Below are positions 48,478-58,157 of a stretch of DNA of 64,000 bases, one piece after another. The position numbers were made by a program, and so were the translations under genes. The stretch is taken from contig JAIUPL010000002.1 of NCBI GenBank assembly GCA_020160935.1, forward strand, positions 186,001 to 250,000. The letters are read 5' to 3'. The DNA comes from Bacteroidota bacterium (GTDB lineage: Bacteria > Bacteroidota > Bacteroidia > Chitinophagales > Saprospiraceae). Within the stretch, counting starts at the first letter, position 1. Each line of letters opens with the position of its first letter. Under the pieces are notes generated by a model. The model did not search any database. It saw only the letters and a list, made by a program, of their open reading frames with translations, and was not told where the DNA came from.

Positions 48478-51400
48478 ATGCCCGATCTGAAACAGATACA
48501 AAACGACCTGCAGCAGGCGCGCAACGATAAAAAGGCGGCGCAGGATACCCATTTTGCCGCCTCTGAAACCCTCAAAAGGGTAGAGCGCGAACGTGCTCGA
48601 CTGGAGCAAACCGCAGGCCCGAACAATGGTGCGTACCTGCACCGAAAGTCGCAACTAGATGAAATATCGGCCACCCTGAAACGAACCATCGAAAGCAGCC
48701 AGGCCGATTTACAGAAACATCTCGCTGTAGAAGGCCATTTGTGGGAAATCCTCCTGCCATTCAGCGACCCTCGGGAGCAACTGAAAAACCTGCCCGACGA
48801 CACCCCTTTCCTGCTGTTTCCAGTGCGCCTCGAAACGCGTTTTAAAAAAGTAACGCAGCGCGGTGGCGGCGAAAAAGACCAACTCTGGGTGCGGGTGTAC
48901 CCCGACGATTGCGCCATCGATCAGTTTGAAGAAGTGTTGTCGGAAAGCGAATTGCGCAGCGCACGCATTTTCTGGGAACAATGGTGGAAAGCAGGCGGCC
49001 ATGAATCGCAGCAGCGCGGCGCATGGGCCGGACTGGTTTCTGCACATGGTTCGGGCAGGGCAGCGTGGATTACCGGAAAATCCGTATTGCAACCCGGCGC
49101 CGACGGCGACCCGAACGCCCTGCAAAAAATATACCGCCCGCTCAATGCCGAACCTTCCAAAGCAAGTGCGGATGATATAATCCTTGTCGCCACCATCGAA
49201 ACCGACAATGCCGCCACCCTGCCATTCACTACGCAGGAAGAAACACTTCTGAAAACTTACTGGGCTTCCTTCTGGCTGGCCGATGGCGACCCTGTTGCAG
49301 AACAGGCCGCTCGAACTGCCCTGGAGACTGACACCGGCGCTGCCCGGGCCGATGCCTTGCTGGAAATGTACGTTCCCTCGAACCTCAAGGACGTACCTAA
49401 AAACGGCCTGCCCAAATCTTCGGTTGCAGTAAAAGTAGAAACCCTGCTGCTGCCCCGTACCGACACCATGGCCACGCGCTCGCAGGCATGGTCGCGCGCG
49501 CCGCAGGTAAACGTGATGCCCGAACGTTTTATCCTGCTGGGGTATCAGGACGACGACATTGTGCTCAATGAAATCAGCGCGCCCATTCCGTCGCCGCTGG
49601 TTGCAGGCCCCAACCCCAGTGCCCCCAAACCTGAAAACGGCCAGCCGGAAGATGCTTTCGATGCCGTACTGCACCCTGAAATACGCTGGATGACCGATTT
49701 TGAAGAAGCCGTCCGCATAGGAATGGGCTTCAAGGCCGACCTCAGCGCCGTACAGGCCGAGCGTGGCTTCGACCGCCTGATTGTGGTTGGGCTGCGCGTG
49801 GGCAGCGATGCACAGGGCGGGCGCGAACTGCTCGAACAGTTGCTGCAACACCATCAGTACAGTTCCAAAGGATTCGGCCTGTTGCCGCAGGGCGCCGCCA
49901 CCAACAATACCGACAAGGTAAATGCCGCATTTACGCGGGCCGACGACCCCGACGAAAGTTTCGACCTCTATTTCAAACCCGCTGCACCTGCGCCTTTGCC
50001 AGGCACTGACCCGATACTGGATAAGCGCGACGGGGAATGGCTGTGCGACCGGCTTGGCCTCAACCCCGGCACATTTACCCAAACCCTGTATGCTGACGGT
50101 GCCGACCAGTCGGAGGCACGGGCCATGAACATCGCACTGTGGCCCGTTACGCTCGGCTACCTCATGGATTCCATGATGCAGGAGGTGTTCAGCGCCCAGG
50201 ATGTTGAGCGCACGCGGCAGTTTTTTACCCGTTACGTCAGCGGAAGAGGCCCCATTCCAGCCCTGCGCATTGGCCGACAGCCGTATGGCATTCTGCCTGC
50301 CTGCGATTTCGATAATATGGCCTGGTTCAAAGGCGAGCGGCGCGCTGCCGTTTCTCAATGGGTTGGCTACCTCGAACAATTACACGGCGTGCTGAGCAAA
50401 TTGTCGGGACACTGGAATGTGATGAAAAACCGGGCCGACTGGGTAGGCAAAACCCGAAACATAGACGGCTCGCCCGCCGATGCGCACCAGACCCTGCTGA
50501 ACATCGTGGGACTGCACCCGGCCAGCGTGGAATTTTACCAGCGCCATACGCCGGGCCGCGATTTCTGGTGGAATTTCCTGCTGATTTCCGGTTTCTACAA
50601 CCGGGCTGATTTTCTCGGGCGTGGTATTCCCGAAACGCCCGACATGGCAGAAGGACTGGACAACGACGGCATGAATTACCTGCGTTTTCTGGGCTATAAC
50701 GGAGAAGAAAAACCGGGTATTCTGGATAAAATTTTCATGCGGTATGCACCCCGGCTGCAAGGGCCACTCATCGACGACGTGCCACTGTCGGAAACCGACC
50801 TCATACGCGCCTACACCGCTCCTGTGGCGCCCGACACCACGGGAAAAAACTACATTCAGTGGCTGATCGAACACGCGCAGTCGCCGGAAGTACTGCGCAA
50901 ACAGGAAGGTTTTATCGACAACAAACCACCTACGGCGCTGCTGTACATGATGTTGCACCAGGCGCTGATAGAAGGCTATTTCGATGCCGGGCTACGTGCC
51001 CATGTCGAACTGGGCCTGGCAGATGTGCAAACGGCCCGCGCAGCCCGCATCGACCGGCCGTTTATTCATGTAGAGCAGGCAGTAAAAACAAACACAGCAG
51101 AAGCCGTTTCTACCATTCGGGAAAGCAAATACGAGTGGCTCTACACGCCCGTTTCAGCGGCAGACAACCAGGTGATGTTCGAACATTTGGCCGGGAAGGT
51201 ATTTACGAATTTTCAGCCGGTGCGCTACCTGAGCGAGCAACTGAAAGCCCTGCCTTACCTGAAAGATGCGCCTACTGCTCGGCTGGAAAGGGTATTTGCT
51301 GAACACATCGACACCTGTTCCTACCGGCTCGACGCCTGGAAAACCGGCCTCATGCACCTGCAAATGGAAATGATGCAACCTGCCAGTGATGATGCAGAAA

Positions 51401-54390
51401 GCGGTCACGGCATGTACCTGGGTGCATTCGGTTGGCTGGAAAATGTGCGTCCTGAAAACAAGGTGCTTACCAGTCCGCAAATTCCTCAGGAACTGCAAAC
51501 GGAATTTCAAAACCCGCAGGAGCCTCCGCTCATGAGCGACAGCACCAACGCCGGCTATATCCTGGCCCCTTCGCTCAACCATGCAGTGGCAGCCTCCGTA
51601 CTGCGCAATGGCTACCTCTCCAACGCCACCCCTGCCAACCCGCAAACCCTGGCCGTCAACCTATCCTCGGAGCGGGTGCGCAAAGCACTGGGCGTGCTCG
51701 AAGGTATCCGAAACGGGCAGCCGCTGGGTGCGCTGTTGGGTTACCACCTCGAAAGAGGCTTGCACGACCGCTATGACGACGCCACCGGATTTACCGTAGA
51801 CGAAGTGATTTACGACCTGCGGCTGGCATTTCCGCTGTACGGCGGCCAACTGGCTACTTCCGAGGAAGACGACCCGCAGGAATCCGTGGAAGCCAACAAC
51901 GTCATCAACGGCCTCGACCTCGTCACCGTTATCAAGGAAAATCCGGCCAACAAAACCTACCCTTTCGGAAAAAGCACCCTGCCCAATACCCTCAGCAGCG
52001 CCCAGGTGGCGGCCATCAACGAGGAAGTGGATCGTATGCTCGACCTGCACGACGCCATTGCCGACCTTGTCATGGCAGAATCGGTGTACCAGGTGACGCT
52101 GGGCAACTACGACCGGGCTGCCTCCACCCTCGATGCCTTCAGCAAGGCCGGGTTCCCGCCCGAACCGCAGATCGTACAAACTCCAAGAACGGGCGTAGCC
52201 CTCACACACCGCGTGGGACTTCACCTGAATGCTGCCGCCGTAGCCCCCGCCGGCGCAGCGCCACGTGCCCTGCTGGAGCCTGCACTGAATGAATGGCTGG
52301 GCGGCCGACTGCCCGCCATGAACACGATCGGTTGTGCCGTGTACTATGCAGATACTGCGACGGCAAATGACAATGAGCGGGTGTTTGTCACCGCACAGGA
52401 TCTTGGTTTGCAACCCATCGACCTGTTGTATTTGCTCCAGCAATCGATGTTTACCCCGAGTACCGACCTGCAAGCCAAAACGGAATCGACCTCTGAAACG
52501 GCGTCCAAACGCGCGTTTTCTGAAATGGACGACCTGATTGAACATTTTATCCGGAAAAGACCAACCGCAAGGCCTGACCGGGAAATACGCATCGCCTATA
52601 CCGAAATCGGGAGCGGCGGCCAGGTGTCCTGCTTCGAAATTGCGGCGCTGGTAAAAAGTCTTCGCGCACTGGTACTGGCCTCGCGTGCGCTGCGTCCGGC
52701 CGATCTGATGCTGCCAGAATCGGCTTCCGACAAAGACAATGTGCAGGCAAGCCTGGCGCCGGGCCGCGTCACCGCGCTTCAAACCATCATCGATGTTACG
52801 CTGGATGGGCTGAAAACCGATTTTTTCAATCTGGCGGCTCCCTTGCGCAATTTGCGCACACTGGAAAGCAATATTTCTACCCTGGAAAAACGCATCGCGC
52901 AGCCCGAGCCGGGTGATGATGTGCCGACGATGACCTTGCAGTTGCAGGCGCTTCAGGCACAGGTACCAGTAGACAAACAAAGCATTACCGACAATTCCGA
53001 TACGCTGACTGCCAAGATCATTCCATTGCTGCTGTCGGTTGGGAAACACGGATTTGCCGACTCCGGCATCGGCAATATCTACGCGGAAAGGCAGCGTATC
53101 ATCAGCGTATTGCGGCAAAAAGCAAGTGATTATCACACGCGCTGGCAAGGAAAACTAACTGATTACGATGCGGCCATTGCAGAATTTGACGCCGTGAAAC
53201 CGGACGGTACTGTACCGGAATCGCAGAAAGTTGAACTGCTGCGCAAGGCAGAACGCCTGGTGTCTACTGCCATTGCGACCGGAAATACCATGGCCGAAGT
53301 GGAAGGTCCGGTGAAAGCAGCGCGTGCGCCGTTTGTCGGCAAACTGGCCGGATTACAGGCATTCCTTGCTGCTGTGCCCGTTTCACCCCTGGAGCAAAAA
53401 AATGCACTTGAAACTTTCCGTGCAGGAATCGAAGTATTCGATACGATTCTGCTGGATATTCAAACGGAAACTACCTGGATTTACACTTTTGCTGAAGAAC
53501 TGCTGACCCGCGCTGATTTGCTCTCTAAACACTTGGATGTCGCCGTTGAAAATTCGCCGCTGAACAAACTCAAAGCGGCATTTGACAAAATAGCCGGCAC
53601 CGCCGATGCGCAGCAACAAGTGCAATTTGCCATTGAAACGGCGCAATTGCTGCTCGGGGAAGATTTCAGGATGATTCCGGTGTATGCCACAGGTTCTGCC
53701 TTGCAAGCCACCTGGCAAAACGCCCATGCTGCCTCCGCCAGCCTGCTTGATTTTCAGAAAAACACCTTGGGCAACGACTTTCCGGAAGACGATTGGCTGC
53801 ATGGCGTGGCCCGTGTCCGTGAAAAAATGTGGCACTGGGAAAACCTCACCCTGCTGTCCGAAGGGCTTGGTCTGAATGAACCGGCGCTTACGCCGCTGCA
53901 ATTTCCCCTGGAACCCGACGATCGCTGGCTGGCGCTGCAATACAGAGAAGAAAATGATGCATTCGCTACGCCTGAGCACGACCATTTGTTGTACACGCCG
54001 CATTATGGCGTCGCCGTGCCCGATACATCCAGCGTGTGCGGGCTGTTGCTGGACGAATGGACGGAAATGATTCCGCAGAAAGAAGAAACCATCGGCGTGG
54101 GCTTCCACTACGATCGACCGAATACCGAACCACCGCAAACCTGGCTGATGGTGCTGCCCACCGATTTCAGGGGCGGCTGGACCTGGAACGATGTAACCGG
54201 CGCGCTGCTGCACACGCTGGATGAAGCCAAACGCAGGGCCGTCGAACCCGCTTTCATCGACGACACTTCACTGGCGCGTTTCCTGCCTGCTACCATGGCG
54301 GCCGTTACCACTTACCCCATTACCCTGCAGATGAATTACGCGGTCAACAACCAATATTTCCAACTGGTCAACCTGGAAAACAATGGATAG
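48478..54390 (+). CDS. Giant protein 3, 1970 residues
   Basis: This is the largest gene in the window. It starts with a coiled coil (LKQIQNDLQQARNDKKAAQD, residues 3-80). Landmarks: LLFPVRLETRFKK and LWVRVYPDDCAIDQFEE (near 108-155), GFDRLIVVGLRV and GFGLLPQGAATNNT (430-475), LRIGRQPYGILPACDF (near 597), CSYRLDAWKTGLMHLQM (near 945), YLGAFGWLENVRP, AVNLSSERVRKALGVLEG (near 1060), DLGLQPIDLLYLLQ (near 1308), a helical stretch (1400-1750), and LLLDEWTEMIPQKEETIGVG (near 1856). There is no signal peptide or membrane helix. The ATG at 48478 is preferred over an upstream TTG. It overlaps the next gene by 8 bases. The family is unannotated; the function is unknown. Confidence 0.87.
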   Translation: MPDLKQIQNDLQQARNDKKAAQDTHFAASETLKRVERERARLEQTAGPNNGAYLHRKSQLDEISATLKRTIESSQADLQKHLAVEGHLWEILLPFSDPREQLKNLPDDTPFLLFPVRLETRFKKVTQRGGGEKDQLWVRVYPDDCAIDQFEEVLSESELRSARIFWEQWWKAGGHESQQRGAWAGLVSAHGSGRAAWITGKSVLQPGADGDPNALQKIYRPLNAEPSKASADDIILVATIETDNAATLPFTTQEETLLKTYWASFWLADGDPVAEQAARTALETDTGAARADALLEMYVPSNLKDVPKNGLPKSSVAVKVETLLLPRTDTMATRSQAWSRAPQVNVMPERFILLGYQDDDIVLNEISAPIPSPLVAGPNPSAPKPENGQPEDAFDAVLHPEIRWMTDFEEAVRIGMGFKADLSAVQAERGFDRLIVVGLRVGSDAQGGRELLEQLLQHHQYSSKGFGLLPQGAATNNTDKVNAAFTRADDPDESFDLYFKPAAPAPLPGTDPILDKRDGEWLCDRLGLNPGTFTQTLYADGADQSEARAMNIALWPVTLGYLMDSMMQEVFSAQDVERTRQFFTRYVSGRGPIPALRIGRQPYGILPACDFDNMAWFKGERRAAVSQWVGYLEQLHGVLSKLSGHWNVMKNRADWVGKTRNIDGSPADAHQTLLNIVGLHPASVEFYQRHTPGRDFWWNFLLISGFYNRADFLGRGIPETPDMAEGLDNDGMNYLRFLGYNGEEKPGILDKIFMRYAPRLQGPLIDDVPLSETDLIRAYTAPVAPDTTGKNYIQWLIEHAQSPEVLRKQEGFIDNKPPTALLYMMLHQALIEGYFDAGLRAHVELGLADVQTARAARIDRPFIHVEQAVKTNTAEAVSTIRESKYEWLYTPVSAADNQVMFEHLAGKVFTNFQPVRYLSEQLKALPYLKDAPTARLERVFAEHIDTCSYRLDAWKTGLMHLQMEMMQPASDDAESGHGMYLGAFGWLENVRPENKVLTSPQIPQELQTEFQNPQEPPLMSDSTNAGYILAPSLNHAVAASVLRNGYLSNATPANPQTLAVNLSSERVRKALGVLEGIRNGQPLGALLGYHLERGLHDRYDDATGFTVDEVIYDLRLAFPLYGGQLATSEEDDPQESVEANNVINGLDLVTVIKENPANKTYPFGKSTLPNTLSSAQVAAINEEVDRMLDLHDAIADLVMAESVYQVTLGNYDRAASTLDAFSKAGFPPEPQIVQTPRTGVALTHRVGLHLNAAAVAPAGAAPRALLEPALNEWLGGRLPAMNTIGCAVYYADTATANDNERVFVTAQDLGLQPIDLLYLLQQSMFTPSTDLQAKTESTSETASKRAFSEMDDLIEHFIRKRPTARPDREIRIAYTEIGSGGQVSCFEIAALVKSLRALVLASRALRPADLMLPESASDKDNVQASLAPGRVTALQTIIDVTLDGLKTDFFNLAAPLRNLRTLESNISTLEKRIAQPEPGDDVPTMTLQLQALQAQVPVDKQSITDNSDTLTAKIIPLLLSVGKHGFADSGIGNIYAERQRIISVLRQKASDYHTRWQGKLTDYDAAIAEFDAVKPDGTVPESQKVELLRKAERLVSTAIATGNTMAEVEGPVKAARAPFVGKLAGLQAFLAAVPVSPLEQKNALETFRAGIEVFDTILLDIQTETTWIYTFAEELLTRADLLSKHLDVAVENSPLNKLKAAFDKIAGTADAQQQVQFAIETAQLLLGEDFRMIPVYATGSALQATWQNAHAASASLLDFQKNTLGNDFPEDDWLHGVARVREKMWHWENLTLLSEGLGLNEPALTPLQFPLEPDDRWLALQYREENDAFATPEHDHLLYTPHYGVAVPDTSSVCGLLLDEWTEMIPQKEETIGVGFHYDRPNTEPPQTWLMVLPTDFRGGWTWNDVTGALLHTLDEAKRRAVEPAFIDDTSLARFLPATMAAVTTYPITLQMNYAVNNQYFQLVNLENNG

Positions 54391-56287
54391 AATTCCTGTC
54401 ATAGAAAATATGAGCGCCGTGCTGGAAGCGCAGTTTGCGCTGCCAACCATCACTTACTGGAACCGCCTGGAAAGCAGGCCCCGTGCCGACAATTTCGAAC
54501 GCGCCTTGCGTGCCGAAGTGCGCGACCCGCTGTGGATGTTGTGCAAACAATGGCAAATGGGCGAATTTCAGGGCGATGATGCGGGTTCGCCCGCACAAGC
54601 CAAGGTGCAACTGGCTTTTACGCCGCTCACCAAATACCGGCCGGACAGCCAGGACGCTTCCGCATTCGACCGCAATACCCCGCTCGAAGCGCAGGTGGAG
54701 CGCCGACCTATTCCACTGCAATCAGGCACGCAGGATATCAGCCTCGACATTCGCCTGCTGGCAGGGCGTCGCTGGAAACAGATGCTTCGGAAAGCGCACA
54801 CGGCAGCGGCCTTCAGCCGCAACCTCGAGCCGGAATTTCTGACGCAGTTCAACATTGCCACACCCAACGCAGCCGACGAAACGCAGGCGGCACTCATTGC
54901 ACACAGCGAAGCCTGGCAGCAGTGGTCGGCCGTTGCCGACAGGGCCATCGACGGTGGGGCTTTGCTTCAAAAACTGGCGGGGCCGGAAGCGGGATGGTTC
55001 GATTTTCTGGCTGGACTTTCTGCCTCTGATGTTTCGCGGCTCACCGACCTCGGCCAATCGTTTAAAGCCTGGTTTGCACAGCAGTATTTCCAGCCGGAAA
55101 ATGCCGCGGACCACGCCTGGAACGCCGAGCGGCTTACTTACGAGGCGGCTTGTTCGGCTCCGGAAACGGCGCGTACGGAAAAAGTGTACGTGGCCGACGA
55201 CTACCACGAAGGTCGGCTCGACTGGTACAATTTCGATGTGGATACTTCGCAGCGTTTTTTGGGAGATTCGCCTGACGATCCGGCTGCTACCAGCACACAA
55301 ACCTTGAAATTTTTACCCACTCCCGTGAGCTTCAATGGCATGCCCAATACGCGCTGGTGGACTTTCGAGGACGGGAAAACCAATTTCGGCGACATCCAGC
55401 CGGATACCAGCGACCTGTCGAAACTGCTGCTCATAGAATTCGGGCTGGTGTATGCCAACGACTGGTTTTTGCTGCCCTACACGGTGCCGGTAGGCTCGGT
55501 GATCGAAGTAAAAGGTATGGCCGTTACCAATGTATTCGGCGAACGGTTCTGGATAGAAGCCTCGGGCAAAGGCCAGGACGAGTCGTGGCAGCAATGGCGC
55601 ATGTTTTCGCAAAGCGTAAAGGGACATGCCAACACCCCTGCCGACAACAGCCTGCTGCTGCTACCCTCGGCGCCGAAGGTGCAGGAAGGTAAGCCGTTGG
55701 AAGAGATCATGCTGATTCGTGACGAAATCGCCAATATGGTGTGGGGCATCGAAACGGTGGTGCCGCTTCCTTCCGGACTGGGCAAACCTGGTAAAGAGGC
55801 CGCTTCCGAAACCCGTCGTTATTTCAAAAAAAGGTACGAAAACAAGGCCCCACTGACGCCGCCACCGCCGCCGAATGCTGATATTCAATACAAACTGATG
55901 ACGGAGGTGCCCGAGAACTGGATTCCTTTTGTACCTGTTCAGATTAAGAAAAGCAATGCCTTCGATGTGCGGGAAATTCAATTGCAACGTTCGTCCATGC
56001 TGCGCATTTATCCGGGTATGGAAGCGCCGTATGCCCGCATCAAACCGCGAACAGCCTTGCTGCGCGAAGGACTCGACCCACTACCTGGCAACGACAAAAA
56101 GCCTTATTTCGTAGCAGAAGAAGAAGTGCCGAGAGCGGGCGTGCGCGTGGCGCAAAGTTTCCAGCGCACCCGCTGGCTCGACGGCCGGGTATTTACCTGG
56201 CTGGGTGTTCGCAAGCAGACGGGCAGGGGTGAAGGCAGCAGCGGGCTTGCATTCGATCAGGTATTGCCGGTGAAGAGTGGAGGATAA
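54383..56287 (+). CDS. Giant-operon protein 4, 634 residues
   Basis: The gene starts inside the end of giant protein 3 (ATGGATAG), a sign of translational coupling. The N-terminus has LEAQFALPTITYWNRLESRP, then RDPLWMLCKQWQMGEFQGDD and AGSPAQAKV (near 46-75). The centre has TRWWTFEDGKTNFGDIQPDT and KLLLIEFGLVYANDWFLLPY, then IEVKGMAVTNVFGERFWIEA (320-392). The end has SSMLRIYPGMEAPYARIKPR and TRWLDGRVFTWLGVRK. It is Trp-rich and soluble, without a signal peptide. I associate these motifs with unannotated proteins that accompany DUF6603 clusters. A long hairpin follows 50 bases after the stop. Confidence 0.85.
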   Translation: MDRIPVIENMSAVLEAQFALPTITYWNRLESRPRADNFERALRAEVRDPLWMLCKQWQMGEFQGDDAGSPAQAKVQLAFTPLTKYRPDSQDASAFDRNTPLEAQVERRPIPLQSGTQDISLDIRLLAGRRWKQMLRKAHTAAAFSRNLEPEFLTQFNIATPNAADETQAALIAHSEAWQQWSAVADRAIDGGALLQKLAGPEAGWFDFLAGLSASDVSRLTDLGQSFKAWFAQQYFQPENAADHAWNAERLTYEAACSAPETARTEKVYVADDYHEGRLDWYNFDVDTSQRFLGDSPDDPAATSTQTLKFLPTPVSFNGMPNTRWWTFEDGKTNFGDIQPDTSDLSKLLLIEFGLVYANDWFLLPYTVPVGSVIEVKGMAVTNVFGERFWIEASGKGQDESWQQWRMFSQSVKGHANTPADNSLLLLPSAPKVQEGKPLEEIMLIRDEIANMVWGIETVVPLPSGLGKPGKEAASETRRYFKKRYENKAPLTPPPPPNADIQYKLMTEVPENWIPFVPVQIKKSNAFDVREIQLQRSSMLRIYPGMEAPYARIKPRTALLREGLDPLPGNDKKPYFVAEEEVPRAGVRVAQSFQRTRWLDGRVFTWLGVRKQTGRGEGSSGLAFDQVLPVKSGG

Positions 56288-56337
56288 AGGGTAGTGTTAA
56301 CAGAAAACATCACCAGAAGAATGGAATTTCAAAAAGT

Positions 56338-56380
56338 GCAGGATTCTGGCCCGGACTTTTCATCCGTGCCTGAATCCTGC
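56338..56380 (+). terminator. Hairpin after the giant-protein operon
   Basis: GCAGGATTC-GGC-CGG (from 56338) pairs with CCG-GCC-GAATCCTGC (to 56380) with two mismatched positions and a loop of about 9. It is followed by TATCTAACTTTGG rather than a clean T-run; on the other strand five T follow (56331-56335). It is likely the operon end. It is not of the tandem-arm repeat type. Confidence 0.65.
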
Positions 56381-56612
56381 TATCTAACTTTGGTATTTTA
56401 AGATTTACTAGCCACCTACTTATTGTAAAATATTCTAACCTATCTGACTAACAATTGAATAAGTACACTGCAATAGTAAACCTGTACGAGATATGTATTT
56501 CCCCCTGATTTTTCAAAACCTCTACGCATTTTATGTTTGGTTTTCCGGGCTTGTATGCATAAAAAATTGAAAGACAGTTTTTTGTGTCTATTATTTTTGT
56601 AAATATCCTCTG
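56381..56612. other. AT-rich promoter region upstream of the 498-residue protein
   Basis: About 230 bases with no gene. Apart from the -7 box at 56592-56599 I see no further signal. Together with the hairpin it makes a clear break between the giant-protein operon and the next unit. Confidence 0.5.
56592..56599 (+). promoter_or_regulatory. Bacteroidota -7 box (TATTTTTG)
   Basis: A full TAnnTTTG match 13 bases before the ATG at 56613. A weak TTG (56567-56569) lies 22 bases upstream as a -33 candidate. Confidence 0.5.
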
Positions 56613-58109
56613 ATGAAAAATCCCTTTTTTTGTCGTTGTTTGCAAAAAAATATGCGCATGAAATTGCACGCCCTCCTTTGTTCTCTCCACCCCGATGAAT
56701 ACCGTGCATTTGAAAAATTCCTGCAATCTCCCTATTTCAAGGAAAGTGAGCAGTACCTCCGTTTTTTTCAATACCTGGTAAAACGACATCCTGGTTTTGA
56801 GATGGATGTGGCGACCTTGCGCGAAGCATGCCAGCGAAGTTTGAAAGTGAAATCACTGACCGACCCTCAATGGCATAACCTTACTTCGGGATTGAGCAAG
56901 CAGATTGAAATGTTTCTGGTGGCACAACTAGTACTGGATACTGTGCCATCCGAATGTGAGACCGACTGGTATGGGCAACTATTGGTTCGGGCTTTGGGAG
57001 TGCGTAATATGAATAACCATTTTCGCCAGCAAGCGGAAACCCAGATCAAAAAAAATAAAAATTCAACTTGCTTACACGCAGATATTTACCTGAATACGTA
57101 TCAGTTGTACCATCAAATCTATTACAACCCCGACACACCCAAATCAGAAGAGTACGCCTCGAACCTGCAGGAATCTATCCGCAACCTTGACCTGTATTTT
57201 TGCATTGCCAAACTTCGCGATGCTGCCGAACTAAAAGCACGGGAATTGATATTGGACGTGCAATATGAGCCACCCATGCTGCTGGAAGAGGTCTTGCAAT
57301 ACTGTGCAGGCTCCGGTACTGCCCGCCAGCATCCTCTTCTCATGATGTATTACCGGCTGAATTTGTTGTATCAAAATGGTATTGACGAAGCCGAGTTCCG
57401 ACAAACGAAAGAATTATTTGACACGCTGTCGCCTGACCTGTCCCATGCAGATCGCACCCTGATACTTCGCCACCTGACCAACTGCGGCATTTCCCTGGTG
57501 GCTCGCCATTCAGCCGTGGAAGCCGAACTCTTGTCGCTTTACAAAAAGGCCATCGAATCGGGCGTGCTGCTCATGGGCAACCGAATTACGCATGCCAGTT
57601 TTGTAAACATCGCCAACCTTGCGAGCCTATGCCAGGAATTTGATTGGGCGCTCGAATTTATCGATCAGTTTTCAGGTCATCTGGAAAAATCCAAAAAAAA
57701 GCCCTCCGTACTATTGGCAAAAGCCGGCGTGTTCTATAACCAGCAGGCACTCGATGCAGCACAAAAATGCCTGTCACAGGATGTATTTGCAATTCAACCG
57801 TTTGATATTCTTGGCCGAGGCTTGCTCATAAAAATTGCTTTCGACCGCTATCTCATGCATGACAAAGACTATGAATTTTTACAAAGCCTCTTAAATGCGT
57901 TTGAAAAATATATTCCAGGCAGAACCCTTACGGATGAGAAAAAAAAGGCGCAAATAAACTGGATAAAAATGGTGCGCAAAATGAGCAAGATCAGGTTTGA
58001 TCTGGTGAACGTCACAGACGCAAAGAAGATGGTGCTCAGGCAAAAATTGCAGGAGTTGAAACCAGTGGTGTACAAAAAATGGCTGGATGATCGAGTAGAA
58101 TTGCTATGA
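56613..58109 (+). CDS. Helical repeat-like protein of a Saprospiraceae-type family
   Basis: The 498-residue product is all-helical and probably TPR-like. The N-terminus reads KLHALLCSLHPDEYRAFEKFLQSPYFKESEQYLRFFQYL, a pattern I recall from multi-copy unannotated proteins in Saprospiraceae (D/E-x-x-x-F-x-K-F-L-Q-S-P-Y-F). Further parts include DIYLNTYQLYHQIYYNPDTP and SFVNIANLASLCQEFDWALEFI, with pairs of helices at about 35-residue spacing. There is no signal peptide or membrane helix. Starts at 56652 or 56658 are also possible. The function is unknown. It is more AT-rich than the giant genes before it. Confidence 0.75.
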   Translation: MKNPFFCRCLQKNMRMKLHALLCSLHPDEYRAFEKFLQSPYFKESEQYLRFFQYLVKRHPGFEMDVATLREACQRSLKVKSLTDPQWHNLTSGLSKQIEMFLVAQLVLDTVPSECETDWYGQLLVRALGVRNMNNHFRQQAETQIKKNKNSTCLHADIYLNTYQLYHQIYYNPDTPKSEEYASNLQESIRNLDLYFCIAKLRDAAELKARELILDVQYEPPMLLEEVLQYCAGSGTARQHPLLMMYYRLNLLYQNGIDEAEFRQTKELFDTLSPDLSHADRTLILRHLTNCGISLVARHSAVEAELLSLYKKAIESGVLLMGNRITHASFVNIANLASLCQEFDWALEFIDQFSGHLEKSKKKPSVLLAKAGVFYNQQALDAAQKCLSQDVFAIQPFDILGRGLLIKIAFDRYLMHDKDYEFLQSLLNAFEKYIPGRTLTDEKKKAQINWIKMVRKMSKIRFDLVNVTDAKKMVLRQKLQELKPVVYKKWLDDRVELL

Positions 58110-58157
58110 CATCCAGCCATTTTGCCGCTTACAGGAGTTGCACCTTAATGACTCATA

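Noticed and set aside
39876-56287. Giant operon as a contractile injection system, phage tail, Tc toxin or Rhs locus
   Set aside because: No sheath, tube, baseplate, LysM, AAA+ ATPase, tape-measure, YD repeats or TcA/TcB/TcC motifs are seen in any of the products.
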